From assembly GCA_937894775.1 (NCBI GenBank), contig CALAXC010000174.1:1-32235 (forward strand): a DNA stretch of 32,235 nt. Direction: 5' to 3'. This document shows, one piece after another, positions 23,302 to 32,211 of this stretch. Below the pieces are notes generated by a model. It made no database searches. It was given only the letters and a program-made list of their open reading frames with translations, and had not been told where the DNA came from. This stretch comes from an uncultured Clostridia bacterium. Lineage in GTDB: Bacteria > Bacillota > Clostridia > Oscillospirales > CAG-272. The position numbers and the translations under genes were made by a program. Numbering within the stretch: the first letter of the stretch is position 1; each line of letters begins with the position of its first letter.

Positions 23302-25200
23302 TTATTGAGTTTTAAGAATTCTTGAACTGTTAATCAAAACAGCAAAAGCACCAACGTTGTGAAGTATGGAGCCTGCTAAGGCGCTTATTACTCCAAAAGC
23401 CGAAAGACCGATCATCAAAGCACTTATACCTATAGAAAGCGCAAGATTCTGATAGATTATTTTTTTGGTCTTTTTAGCAAGTTTTATTGAGAAAGGCACA
23501 TTAAGAAGATTGTTATTCATAAGTGCGATATCAGCAGATTGAATAGCAAGTTCAGAACCCATAGCTCCCATAGCAATACCAACGTGAGCTTCTTTTAGTG
23601 CAAGAGCATCGTTTATACCGTCGCCAACTGCCAAAACATAATTTTCTTCTTTAAGCTTTTTAAGAGAATTGAGCTTATCTTCAGGCAAAAGCTGAGCTTC
23701 GAGAGTGTCTATGCCGATCTCCTCACAAATCTTTTCAGCCGCTTCTCTGCGGTCACCCGTAAGCATTACGGTTTTTTCAATACCCATCGTTTTGAGAGTA
23801 TCTATTCCCTCTTTGGCTTCCTTACGCGCTGTATCGTTAAAGCAAAGATATCCAAGTAAACGACCGTTCATTACAACGTAGCTTACAGAACCTATAAGAC
23901 CTTCTGCTTCTTCTATAGCTATACCGAAAGATCTGATCCAATCTGCATTACCGAATTTTATATTATTTTTTTTATCTTCGGAAACACCTTCCATTCCTTT
24001 ACCCGAAAGCTCTGTTACTTTATAATCTTTGGAATATGTGATATCTCCTACTTTTGCCATCAACGCACGCGAAATGGGGTGGGCCGATGCAGAAGCAACA
24101 GTTGCAGCAGCGGAAATAAGTTCTTCCTCTGTAACTCCTTCTATGGGTGAAATTTCTGTAAGTGAAAGATCACCGACTGTTACTGTACCCGTTTTATCGA
24201 AAACGACTGCATCGATTTCTGTAAGTTCTTCTATGAATTTTGAGTTCTTTATAAGTATTCCTCGTTTTGTGGCTGCAGAAAGTGCTGCTATCATAGGTGC
24301 AGAGCTTACAAGCATCTGTCCGCAAGGACAAGAAACTACCAAAATTGCGATTGCCTTTGTTATGTCTGAAGTTATAAGAGCAACACCTGCGGCAATAGCA
24401 AGTACGAACGGAATATAATATTTCATAAAACGGTCGATGATTCGCGTTTCGGGAATCGAAATATTTTCCGATTTTTCGAGCAAAGCAAGAATATTTGAAA
24501 ATGATGTATCAACGTATTCTTTCTTTACTTCTACGATAATTTTACCGTCTATATTTACTGTTCCCGCGTAAACTGTATCACCGATAGTCGCGTGCGCAGG
24601 TTGCGGTTCACCGGTAAGCGATTTCTGATCTATATTGGTTTCACCGCTGATTACCACGCCATCTATTGGAATTCCGGCACCGGGTTTTACCAATATTTTC
24701 TGTCCTACCTTAAGAGTTTTTGCGTCTACTACGGTTTCTTTATCTCCGCTTATCAAAATAGCTGTACTTTGCTGCATTTTTCTAAGACCGTCGATTACAT
24801 CTCGGCCTCCCATTATGCTTCGCTCTTCGAGTATATGAGCTATATTAAGTATAAGTGGAACTAATAGGGCTAAAATAAGATCTCCTGAAAAATAGCAAGC
24901 TATAATAGCTATTGCAACAAGCATTTCCATAGCATTTTCAAGATTTTTAGAGAAAACGCCCTTGATCGCTACTACAAGTACAGGTATACCTTCTATTAAA
25001 AATCCTATTGTATAAAACAAAGCAGGAACAGTAGTTTTATGAGGAAAGATCCAACTGCAAAGTAATCCTGCAAAAAGACAGACGAGCGCTATTGCACCGC
25101 TGATTATCTCTCTTTTTAGTTTTTTCTTGCCTTTTTCGGTTAAATTGTCTTTAGATAGAGCTTCGAGGCTGTTTTTTGCAATATTATCTAAATTTTCCAT
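23302..25200 (-). CDS. P1B-type heavy-metal-transporting ATPase, no N-terminal metal-binding domain
   Basis: A 632-residue ATP-driven metal pump. It shows TGEP (196-199), the transmembrane CPC motif at 291-293, phosphorylated Asp335 in DKTGT, the P1B-specific His-Pro at 374-375 (SAHPISRAL), and GDGIND (526-531). No CxxC ferredoxin-like domain precedes the first helix. CPC is followed by GQMLVSSAP where most Cu or Zn/Cd pumps have ALGLATP or ALVISTP, and the last helix has LHNVGAFAVLINSSRIL, so the metal is not assignable (Zn, Cd, Mn or Fe all possible). ATG at 25200 has AAGGAGG six bases upstream, 10 bases after the preceding SPFH gene, and is the last gene of that operon. A ZIP transporter lies at the other end. 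Confidence 0.92.
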   Translation of the reverse strand: MENLDNIAKNSLEALSKDNLTEKGKKKLKREIISGAIALVCLFAGLLCSWIFPHKTTVPALFYTIGFLIEGIPVLVVAIKGVFSKNLENAMEMLVAIAIIACYFSGDLILALLVPLILNIAHILEERSIMGGRDVIDGLRKMQQSTAILISGDKETVVDAKTLKVGQKILVKPGAGIPIDGVVISGETNIDQKSLTGEPQPAHATIGDTVYAGTVNIDGKIIVEVKKEYVDTSFSNILALLEKSENISIPETRIIDRFMKYYIPFVLAIAAGVALITSDITKAIAILVVSCPCGQMLVSSAPMIAALSAATKRGILIKNSKFIEELTEIDAVVFDKTGTVTVGDLSLTEISPIEGVTEEELISAAATVASASAHPISRALMAKVGDITYSKDYKVTELSGKGMEGVSEDKKNNIKFGNADWIRSFGIAIEEAEGLIGSVSYVVMNGRLLGYLCFNDTARKEAKEGIDTLKTMGIEKTVMLTGDRREAAEKICEEIGIDTLEAQLLPEDKLNSLKKLKEENYVLAVGDGINDALALKEAHVGIAMGAMGSELAIQSADIALMNNNLLNVPFSIKLAKKTKKIIYQNLALSIGISALMIGLSAFGVISALAGSILHNVGAFAVLINSSRILKTQ

Positions 25201-25210
25201 AACAGCCTCC

Positions 25211-26161
25211 TTAGTTGATAATTATATGGCTGTTGCCGTCTTTAACCGCAACTACTTTACCTATTTTTGCAATAGCAGTGGAAAGCTTATCGCTCTTGAT
25301 GCGCTCTCTGACAACTATCCTTGAAGCCGGAGATCTTTCGTATTCATCACGAGTTCCCCAAAATTCTGCAAGGTCGCTGTTTGCGGCAGAAGTCTTTTGT
25401 GAATAGGTTGTGTTTGCTGCGGAAATTATTTTTTCAGCCGAAGCACTCGCAGCGATCAAAGTTTGTTCTTTGTACTGATTTGCTTCCTTTAATATTTTTT
25501 CCGCATCAACGGTAGCGGCATTAACTAATTCGTAAACCGATTTTACTTCTTCGGGCGGAGCTACATTGGTAAGCTCAACGGTACTGAGGGTAACTCCTAC
25601 GTTGTTATTATCAAGGCTTTGCTGAGCAACGTTACGAACTTCTGTGCTAAATTTTTCTTTACCTGACGTAAGAATAGCATCAAATTTTGTGCAAGCTGCA
25701 CGTTCAAGCATAGCATTACTTACGCAGGCATCGATTATGCTGTCTATATCTTTGATCTTTAAAGCATAATTTACGGGATCTGTAATTGTATATTTTACAG
25801 ACACTTTCATAAGTGCGATATTGTTGTCGCCCGTAACTACGTATCCATTATTATTTATGGTTGTCATCGATCCTTCGGTAAAATGAGTGGTTACCGTGCG
25901 TTCCATTACACTTCCGGTCTTTACTGTGACTACCTCGTCTATTATGTAAGGAAAGGCAAACAGTATTCCGGGTTCATGGATCTGTTCTTCGGGGGTATTT
26001 CCAACAAGCTTACCAAACCGTAAAACTATGGCTACTTCCCCACTCTTTACAAAACGGATACCGGAAAATCCAATGCATACGATGACAATAACTACAAGAA
26101 CCACAAAATAACGCGATACCGTAGTTATAATATCTTCAAATACTGCATTTTTCTTTTTCAT
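25211..26161 (-). CDS. SPFH/band 7 membrane protein, HflK-like (third of three)
   Basis: A 316-residue protein with one N-terminal membrane helix (about 17-35), a band 7 domain (GEVAIVLRFGKLV.. to about 220) and an alanine-rich helical C-terminal part (EKILKEANQYKEQ). The region VELTNVAPPEEVKSVYELVNAA is HflK-like. SPFH proteins form large membrane rings; E. coli HflK/HflC hold FtsH. The start is ATG 26161, with GGGAGG six bases upstream, rather than the GTG three bases earlier; the previous stop TGA overlaps it as TGATG, indicating coupled translation. It sits directly before the metal ATPase gene. Confidence 0.88.
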   Translation of the reverse strand: MKKKNAVFEDIITTVSRYFVVLVVIVIVCIGFSGIRFVKSGEVAIVLRFGKLVGNTPEEQIHEPGILFAFPYIIDEVVTVKTGSVMERTVTTHFTEGSMTTINNNGYVVTGDNNIALMKVSVKYTITDPVNYALKIKDIDSIIDACVSNAMLERAACTKFDAILTSGKEKFSTEVRNVAQQSLDNNNVGVTLSTVELTNVAPPEEVKSVYELVNAATVDAEKILKEANQYKEQTLIAASASAEKIISAANTTYSQKTSAANSDLAEFWGTRDEYERSPASRIVVRERIKSDKLSTAIAKIGKVVAVKDGNSHIIIN

Positions 26162-27357
26162 CACGTTCCTCCCTGAGTGTTTTCAGGATCAATAACGTCA
26201 GCATTGGCATTTTTATTGCTTTCCAATAAAAGCTTCTCTATTTCGGTTACCAAAGCTGTTCTGTCTTCTTCGGGAAGACTTGCGAGAAGATATTCAAGTT
26301 CTTCTATTACCTGCGTGGATTCGTCAACGGTTTTTCCGTATTCAAGTAATATATTGAACGGATAAGCATTTGAATCTACAACAAGAACGGAATTTTCATT
26401 AACAGAGTTGACGATAGTATCGAGCTCCTTAAGGAATTTAAAGAGTTCTATATTCGCTTCCTGCGCTTTTGCATAAATTGCGGCAACCTCTTTTTCGGTC
26501 TGCGCACGAATTTCAGCAGCTTTATTTTCACCTGCTGCAATTATTTCGGCAGCTTCTGCATCGGCAGAGGAAGTGATATTACTTGCTTTAGCATTTGCAT
26601 CAGCTAAGATAGCATCGATAACTCCCTGACGTTCAGCGCTGATATTATTAAATATAGACTGAAGATTAGCTTCGGGATAAGAAACTCGAAGAATACTAAC
26701 ATCAAGTATTGAAATACCGTAGTTTGTTTCACAGTTAGATTTAACGAGTTCAAAAATCTTTTCCTGTATCTCATTTGTTTTAAGATTTTCGTTACTTGAG
26801 GAGATAAGATCGGAAAGATTATACATACCCATTATACTGTTTGTAGCACTCCAAATCTGATTCTTTATGTAAGTATCTACTGTGCCGCTGGCACCTACAC
26901 TGTTATGATAAACAAGCGGATCGTCTATCTGCCATATAGCATAAGATTTGAGGATAATGTTTTTCTTATCCATAGTTGTGGTTTCAAGATTATTGGATTC
27001 AATATACTGTTCGCGGTTATCATAAGTTACAACCGTTTCAAACGGCCACGGAAGTTTAAAATAGAGTCCTGCTTCGGTAACTGTTTCTCTGGGAGCACCA
27101 AATCTCAAAATGATAGCTGCATTTCCCTCACGAATAACACAAGCAAATCCAAAATAAGCTATTACGGCAACCAAGACGAGCGCTATCGCAATTTTTAACA
27201 TCAAAAATGCAATACTGCCGCCATCCTTGCCGGATTTTTTATTAACTTCTTTGGCAATCTTATTTTCGTCTGCCTGAAGCTTTTTATTATTCACTGCAGT
27301 ATCGTTTTTAGGTGCTGCAGATTTATTATTTATTTTTTTCTTATTTTTTACTTTCAT
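26161..27357 (-). CDS. SPFH/band 7 membrane protein, HflC-like (second of three)
   Basis: A 398-residue protein. A lysine-rich, probably cytoplasmic N-terminus (1-45) precedes one membrane helix (about 50-73), then the band 7 domain beginning REGNAAIILRFGAP and GLYFKLPWPFETV. The sequence GISILDVSILRVSYPE..NISAERQGVIDA resembles HflC. A long alanine/glutamate-rich coiled-coil segment (ADANAKASNI...AEAAEII...AEIRAQTEKEV) follows, and an acidic C-terminal tail. ATG at 27357 has GGAGG eight bases upstream, 13 bases after the first SPFH gene. The long N- and C-terminal extensions go beyond ordinary HflC. Confidence 0.88.
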   Translation of the reverse strand: MKVKNKKKINNKSAAPKNDTAVNNKKLQADENKIAKEVNKKSGKDGGSIAFLMLKIAIALVLVAVIAYFGFACVIREGNAAIILRFGAPRETVTEAGLYFKLPWPFETVVTYDNREQYIESNNLETTTMDKKNIILKSYAIWQIDDPLVYHNSVGASGTVDTYIKNQIWSATNSIMGMYNLSDLISSSNENLKTNEIQEKIFELVKSNCETNYGISILDVSILRVSYPEANLQSIFNNISAERQGVIDAILADANAKASNITSSADAEAAEIIAAGENKAAEIRAQTEKEVAAIYAKAQEANIELFKFLKELDTIVNSVNENSVLVVDSNAYPFNILLEYGKTVDESTQVIEELEYLLASLPEEDRTALVTEIEKLLLESNKNANADVIDPENTQGGT

Positions 27358-27370
27358 TTTCTAAACCTCC

Positions 27371-29182
27371 TCAGGTAGTCGGATCGGTGGTAGTATTGGT
27401 AGAATTATTTCCGGATATTATTGCATTGTTACCGATATTACCAAAATAAATTTTTGATGAGTCGACACCGTCTCCAACTAAAATAAGATTTGATTTTCCG
27501 TATGACTGAGAAAGTGCGTCAAGATATTTATAGTAATGATAAGATTCCTTATTAGCTTCGTTAGCTGCAACGCTTGCCATAAATTCCGAAACACTTGAGG
27601 TGGCATTAGCAACCTTAGTATGATTTTCAGACATAGCAGCATTAATGGTTACGTCTTTTGAAGCTTGTGCGTTTGTGCGTACAACTGTGGCAGAATTTTC
27701 CGCCTTTTTAATTATTTCTTCAGCTTGTATTTCAGCACCGATAACACCTTGGTATATCGAAGCTATTTCAAGCGGTGGATGGATACTTTCCATTACTACA
27801 CTGACAAGCTCTACACCTATATCATGTTTTTTGAGAAGCTCTTCGAGATCTGTTTTAAAGTTTACAGTAAATTCACCGCGGTCTACAGCAAGAAGAGTTT
27901 CAAGATCGGTAACTATTACTCGCTGAGTTATAAGATCGTACGCGTGAGCTTCAAGAATTGATGTGGGCGAAGAACTTGTTGTAACATATGTTTTCAGGTC
28001 TTTGATCTTATATTCTATTTTTAAGTTAATAGAAACGAGCTCGTTTCCGTCACCAAGCAAGAGTTTATGCTCGTTGCTTCCGTGAGTTCCCGTCCACAAG
28101 TTATCCATATCTTCTTTGGCGATATATCCAATCGACACCTTGTTGACCTTTTCGGTATCGTAACATTCCACTTTATCGAAAGGCGCAGGCAACATAAAAT
28201 GCAATCCAGGCTTCAAGGTTTCTTCTTGAAGAACGCCTAATCGGTAAACGAGTGCTTCCTGATAGGATTCTATTTGAACTATTCCCGTAGATAACCAGAA
28301 AAGTGCCGCGACAGATATGATAGTATACGGTATTACCTGCTTTATGAGCTTCATACTCCAAAGACCGCGCATTGTTATACCGGTATTATTCTCAAGGAAG
28401 GATAGAATACTGAGGTCATTTTTATCTTTACCTGCAAACGGCAACGGAATAACGATCTTGGGCTTTACGGTAAGTTCTTTTTTGATAAAAGAAATAACTA
28501 AAGATATAAGCATCAAAACCGATACATAGTAGAATATTACTATGAATGCATAATAAGCGTATTTTTGCAGTTCGGCAAAGTTTAAGAGCTTTATTGTCAT
28601 CGCTATTGCTATGATCAAAAGCGACAGTCTGGTAAGATAGAAGAATACTCTTGTATTATGGAAAAATGCACCTGTTCTCTCGTTCTCCGGTTCTGAATGC
28701 TTCACCCATTTATCTATTATTATGGCAACCACGAAAAGAATTACACATATTATAGGATAAAGAAAAGTAAACGGATTATAAAGTGACGTGAGTTTAAATA
28801 GCATCATTCCAAAAATTATCTGGAATGTAGCAAAAGTACCTACTGCAAATACGATCTGTAAAATTTTATGGGATTTATTATATGCTACCGTTATTGCATA
28901 TCCTACTTTTTTTATTGCGTAAAGAATGTTTGCAAAAATTTTTTTCGATTTTTTCGTCTTTTCTTCAAAAATTTGCTTCTCCGGTTTGTTCATTGTAAAC
29001 TTACACGCAAAAAGATGTAAGAAAATATTAGTAGCAACCGGCATAATAACCACTATTGCCGCCAAAAAGAAAGGCAGATACTTAAGGGTTATAAATAAAT
29101 AAAGCAGAAACGCAAACGTGACGAGGAAAAATACGGTCGATATTATTTTTTGCGCCAATCCACCGATTTTATTGCGCTTCAT
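27371..29182 (-). CDS. polytopic membrane protein fused to an SPFH/HflK-like domain (first of three)
   Basis: A 603-residue protein. Seven hydrophobic segments (about 13-33, 36-58, 107-129, 137-157, 182-202, 209-231, 283-300) precede a band 7 domain (about 303-480, starting QIESYQEALVYRLGVL and GLHFMLPAPFDKV). The block VELVSVVMESIHPPLEIASIYQGV is HflK-like, followed by an alanine-rich helix and a Ser/Thr/Asn/Gly-rich tail. Usual HflK has only one anchor helix. ATG at 29182 lies inside the end of the upstream lipoprotein gene (14-base overlap), and its AGGAGG is within that gene, so translation is probably coupled. The function of the extra membrane part is unknown. Confidence 0.87.
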   Translation of the reverse strand: MKRNKIGGLAQKIISTVFFLVTFAFLLYLFITLKYLPFFLAAIVVIMPVATNIFLHLFACKFTMNKPEKQIFEEKTKKSKKIFANILYAIKKVGYAITVAYNKSHKILQIVFAVGTFATFQIIFGMMLFKLTSLYNPFTFLYPIICVILFVVAIIIDKWVKHSEPENERTGAFFHNTRVFFYLTRLSLLIIAIAMTIKLLNFAELQKYAYYAFIVIFYYVSVLMLISLVISFIKKELTVKPKIVIPLPFAGKDKNDLSILSFLENNTGITMRGLWSMKLIKQVIPYTIISVAALFWLSTGIVQIESYQEALVYRLGVLQEETLKPGLHFMLPAPFDKVECYDTEKVNKVSIGYIAKEDMDNLWTGTHGSNEHKLLLGDGNELVSINLKIEYKIKDLKTYVTTSSSPTSILEAHAYDLITQRVIVTDLETLLAVDRGEFTVNFKTDLEELLKKHDIGVELVSVVMESIHPPLEIASIYQGVIGAEIQAEEIIKKAENSATVVRTNAQASKDVTINAAMSENHTKVANATSSVSEFMASVAANEANKESYHYYKYLDALSQSYGKSNLILVGDGVDSSKIYFGNIGNNAIISGNNSTNTTTDPTT

Positions 29183-30245
29183 ACGTACCTCCTACGTAAT
29201 CATAATTATAATATTTTTTAGCATCTGAAAGTAACGAGTTATATCCCGATACACCCAATGCTTCGAATTCTTCTTTTGTACCCTCATAATAAACATAAGC
29301 AAGGAAGTTGCAATCCGCGAACGCCATTTCTCCAATAGTTTTTATTGATTTTGGAAGATAAATATGACTGAATTGAGATGCTCTGTAGAATGCATACGGA
29401 GCGATCGTTTCAACGTTTTTGCCTACTTTGAGATAATTTAATCCTGTGCAGGATACAAAAGCATAAGATTCTATAGTTTTTAAGGATTCGGGCATATTTA
29501 TGTAATGAAGATCATAACAGTACGCAAATGCTGAATCGTCTATTAAAACAACATTGTTTCCAAGCTGAGCTCTTGAAAGAGTTGAAGAGGAGAAAGCAGC
29601 ACAACCTATAGTATATACACTGTCGGGGATGACAACATCTTTTATGCTTTCATTTCCAAGAAAAGCATCGGAAATGTGTTTTACTGTGTCGGGAATCACA
29701 ACATTGGATTCTGTGCCGTTGTATTTTAATAAAACAGAATCTCCTACGATAACAAATTCATCTGTAAGCTTGTTGTACCAGGGAGTATCAGTAAAAGCTT
29801 CAGGATATATTCCCCAAACGGTTTCAGGAATAGTTACATTTTCAAGAAGTGGGCAGCCGCTAAAAGCTGAAGAACCGATTACCTGAAGATTCTTACCGAA
29901 TGTTACCGAAGTAACATTCTGGTTAGCATAAAATGCGCCTGAAGCTATTGCATAAACGGGATAACCTCCTAAAAGATCGGGAACAACGATTTCGGATTCA
30001 TTTCCTGTATGCTGAGAAATAATGGCTGTTCCGTCATCATATAAAACGTATTTGAAAACGCCCTCTGTATATTCGGTCTCATCTGTAATGTTTTTTTCGG
30101 GGATCGAAAACTTACCGTCACCGCCGATCGGAACATTACTCGAAGAAGACTTATCTGTGTTTGAGCTATTATTACAAGCGGTCAATAATGAAAGAGATAA
30201 AATAACAGCCAAAATCAAAGAGAATATTTTTATAGATTTTTTCAT
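29169..30245 (-). CDS. BspA-like leucine-rich-repeat lipoprotein (LRR_5), second of two
   Basis: A 358-residue exported lipoprotein. A signal peptide with lipobox LLTAC (Cys near 24) is followed by a Ser/Asn linker and then several LRR_5-type repeats of about 23 residues, recognisable as units like VIGSSAFSGCPLLENVTIPETV and TIGCAAFSSSTLSRAQLG. Such proteins are surface adhesins or unknown-ligand binders in gut and oral Clostridia and Bacteroidetes. ATG at 30245 has AAGGAGG about ten bases upstream. It is linked to the SPFH genes by a 14-base overlap, so a role with the membrane machinery is suggested but not shown. Confidence 0.9.
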   Translation of the reverse strand: MKKSIKIFSLILAVILSLSLLTACNNSSNTDKSSSSNVPIGGDGKFSIPEKNITDETEYTEGVFKYVLYDDGTAIISQHTGNESEIVVPDLLGGYPVYAIASGAFYANQNVTSVTFGKNLQVIGSSAFSGCPLLENVTIPETVWGIYPEAFTDTPWYNKLTDEFVIVGDSVLLKYNGTESNVVIPDTVKHISDAFLGNESIKDVVIPDSVYTIGCAAFSSSTLSRAQLGNNVVLIDDSAFAYCYDLHYINMPESLKTIESYAFVSCTGLNYLKVGKNVETIAPYAFYRASQFSHIYLPKSIKTIGEMAFADCNFLAYVYYEGTKEEFEALGVSGYNSLLSDAKKYYNYDYVGGTYEAQ

Positions 30246-30260
30246 TTTGTTCTTTCCTCC

Positions 30261-31205
30261 TTAACCGCCGATTTTTTGATTATAAGAAATAGATGCCGCT
30301 TTAAGGAGATCATTATCTATTGCAAATTTTATTTTTGCGAAATTTGATTCAGATCCGCCATAGTTGACCGCTTTAAGCGCTTCACACTGTGCAAACGCAG
30401 ATTCGCCCACGGATTTAACATTTTTACCCATATTAACGGTCTTTAATTTCAAACAACCTCTGAATGCGTGTGCCCCAACCTCCTGAACAGAATCGGAGAT
30501 CAAAACGTTATCGAGAGAGATACAGTTAAGAAAAGTTCTGTTAGGAATATTTTTTAAAGCTCCTAAATCTGCTTTTGTGGCGGAGCTGCAATATGAGAAT
30601 ACTCCTTCACCAAAAGTTTTAACATTATTTGTGAGCTTGATTTCAGTCAGCGATGAGCATCCGCTGAATGCTTCGTTAGAAATTGTAGTAACCGTTTCGG
30701 GAAAATCAAAGTAAGCAAGTGAAATACAGTTATAAAAAGCAACTTCATCGATGATCTCAAGTTTTGTAGCGCCTATAAACTCGGCAAGTCGTTCGCAATC
30801 ATAGAAGGCGCTGGATGATATTTTTTTCAACGCTTCCGATGCTTCAACTCTTGCGAGCATCTTACACGCGGAAAAAGCACTGTCACCGATTACACGAACA
30901 TTTTTTCCGATAGTAGCTAAAATTACTGCTTCATCGTTTTCAAATGCGCTGTTTCCTATTTCCACAACGTTCTTTCCGTCTATCGTATCGGGAATGACAA
31001 GCTCTGCATAATCAACTTCTCTACCGGTAATCACAACGGTGTTATTTTCATAGATACTGTATACCAAGCCGTCATCACTAAGATTATTTTCTGAGATAAC
31101 AGCATATTTGGTATCATCAAATGATGTAGTACAAGCCGTTGCGATCAATAATATTGAAAATGTCATAATTAATGCTAAAATTGAGGTTAGAGTTTTTTTT
31201 GCCAT
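30261..31205 (-). CDS. BspA-like leucine-rich-repeat lipoprotein (LRR_5), first of two
   Basis: A 314-residue exported lipoprotein with signal peptide and lipobox IATAC (Cys near 25), then an LRR_5 array with units such as VIGDSAFSACKMLARVEAS, TISNEAFSGCSSLTEIKLT and VGAHAFRGCLKLKTVNMG. ATG at 31205 has GGAGGT about eleven bases upstream; a GTG at 31223 lies inside that ribosome site and is not used. It is paralogous to the next gene (15-base gap) but diverged, with shorter N-terminal linker and no long Ser/Asn stretch. It is the first gene of the six-gene operon. Confidence 0.9.
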   Translation of the reverse strand: MAKKTLTSILALIMTFSILLIATACTTSFDDTKYAVISENNLSDDGLVYSIYENNTVVITGREVDYAELVIPDTIDGKNVVEIGNSAFENDEAVILATIGKNVRVIGDSAFSACKMLARVEASEALKKISSSAFYDCERLAEFIGATKLEIIDEVAFYNCISLAYFDFPETVTTISNEAFSGCSSLTEIKLTNNVKTFGEGVFSYCSSATKADLGALKNIPNRTFLNCISLDNVLISDSVQEVGAHAFRGCLKLKTVNMGKNVKSVGESAFAQCEALKAVNYGGSESNFAKIKFAIDNDLLKAASISYNQKIGG

Positions 31206-31271
31206 ATTTTTGAGCACCTCCACTATATTTTTAATAAAATATAATATAATTTTGATATATCTTTACATATT

Positions 31272-31300
31272 ATGATAACATACAGACATCTTTTTGTCAA
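31272..31300 (-). promoter_or_regulatory. sigma-A promoter of the LRR/SPFH/ATPase operon
   Basis: On the minus strand TTGACA (31300-31295), 17 bases, TATCAT (31277-31272), with a roughly 60-base A/T-rich leader to the first ATG. A 12 bp palindrome AAATTATAATTT (31303-31314) lies just upstream of the -35 and could be a regulator site, but no family can be named. Confidence 0.88.
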
Positions 31301-31404
31301 GTAAATTATAATTTTTTTGCCTCAAATACATCATATTTTAAATCAAAAATCATCAAAAATACATACACTAAAAATAAACCATTATTTTGGTTTCAGAGGT
31401 GAAA

Positions 31405-32166
31405 ATGTATTTTAAAATTTTTGTGGGAATAATCATTCCCTTTATAGGTACTTCTTTGGGGGCGCTCTGCGTTTATTTTCTTAAGAAAAAGATAAAAAAA
31501 AGAACCGTTCAGATACTTAACGGTTTTGCAGGCGGTGTTATGATAGCGGCATCGGTATGGAGTTTACTTATTCCCGCTATGGAATATGAAAGCTCACAAG
31601 CTTTTGGAAAATTTGCTTTTTTACCCGCTCTTTGCGGTATATGGCTGGGTGTTGCGTTTATGTTTCTTTTGGAGAAATTCATTCCTACGCCCAGTTCCGA
31701 AAGCCTTGTAAAAAAGAATATGCTGTTTTGGTCAGTATCAATGCATAATCTTCCTGAGGGTATGGCGGTAGGTGTTTTATATGCCGCTGTATTAAAAGGC
31801 GGAGGTGCTCATATCTTAACAGCAGCATTTTCCTTGTCGATAGGTATTGCCATCCAAAACTTTCCCGAGGGCGCAATAATATCTATGCCGCTTTACGGAA
31901 AAGGTATGAATAAAAATCGCGCTTTCATATTCGGTATCCTATCAGGAATAATAGAGCCTGTCGGTGCTTTACTTACTATAGCTGCTGTAACAGTTTTTCT
32001 ACCGTTTTTACCCGCGCTTCTTGGATTCGCTGCAGGAGCAATGATATATGCGGTTTTAAGTGAACTTATGCCCGATATAATATCTGATAACGGTTCAAAA
32101 ATAGGAACGCTTCTTTTTATTGTCGGCTTTTCTTGTATGATGATACTTGATGTAGCGTTGGGATAA
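31405..32166 (+). CDS. ZIP-family metal transporter
   Basis: A 253-residue membrane protein with about eight hydrophobic segments and the paired metal-site motifs of ZIP proteins: HNLPEG (114-119) in helix 4 and QNFPEG (151-156) in helix 5, plus SGIIEPVGA near 180. ZIP proteins usually bring Zn2+ or other divalent metals into the cell. The start is ATG 31405, with AGAGGTGA just upstream; a TTG at 31387 with no ribosome site is rejected. It is divergent from the LRR/SPFH/metal ATPase operon. Metal and direction cannot be read from sequence alone. Confidence 0.93.
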   Translation: MYFKIFVGIIIPFIGTSLGALCVYFLKKKIKKRTVQILNGFAGGVMIAASVWSLLIPAMEYESSQAFGKFAFLPALCGIWLGVAFMFLLEKFIPTPSSESLVKKNMLFWSVSMHNLPEGMAVGVLYAAVLKGGGAHILTAAFSLSIGIAIQNFPEGAIISMPLYGKGMNKNRAFIFGILSGIIEPVGALLTIAAVTVFLPFLPALLGFAAGAMIYAVLSELMPDIISDNGSKIGTLLFIVGFSCMMILDVALG

Positions 32167-32184
32167 AAAAGCTATACCGCTTTA

Positions 32185-32211
32185 GCGTGTTATCCTTAAC
32201 GGAGAACACGC
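32185..32211 (+). terminator. hairpin after the ZIP gene (possible terminator or start of next element)
   Basis: GCGTGTT (32185-32191) pairs with AACACGC (32205-32211), with inner TCC/GGA pairing, but no T run follows. A further small inverted repeat ATCCC/GGGAT ends the window (32222-32235), so a structured element may continue beyond it. Confidence 0.4.

Noticed and set aside
25211..29182. Classical hflK-hflC pair with FtsH partner
   Set aside because: There are three SPFH genes, one with seven membrane helices, and no ftsH in the window, so the hflK/hflC names were not assigned.
31376..31393. Small AAACCA/TGGTTT hairpin before the ZIP ribosome site
   Set aside because: Only 6 bp and AT-rich; likely by chance, and no known riboswitch element is seen around it.
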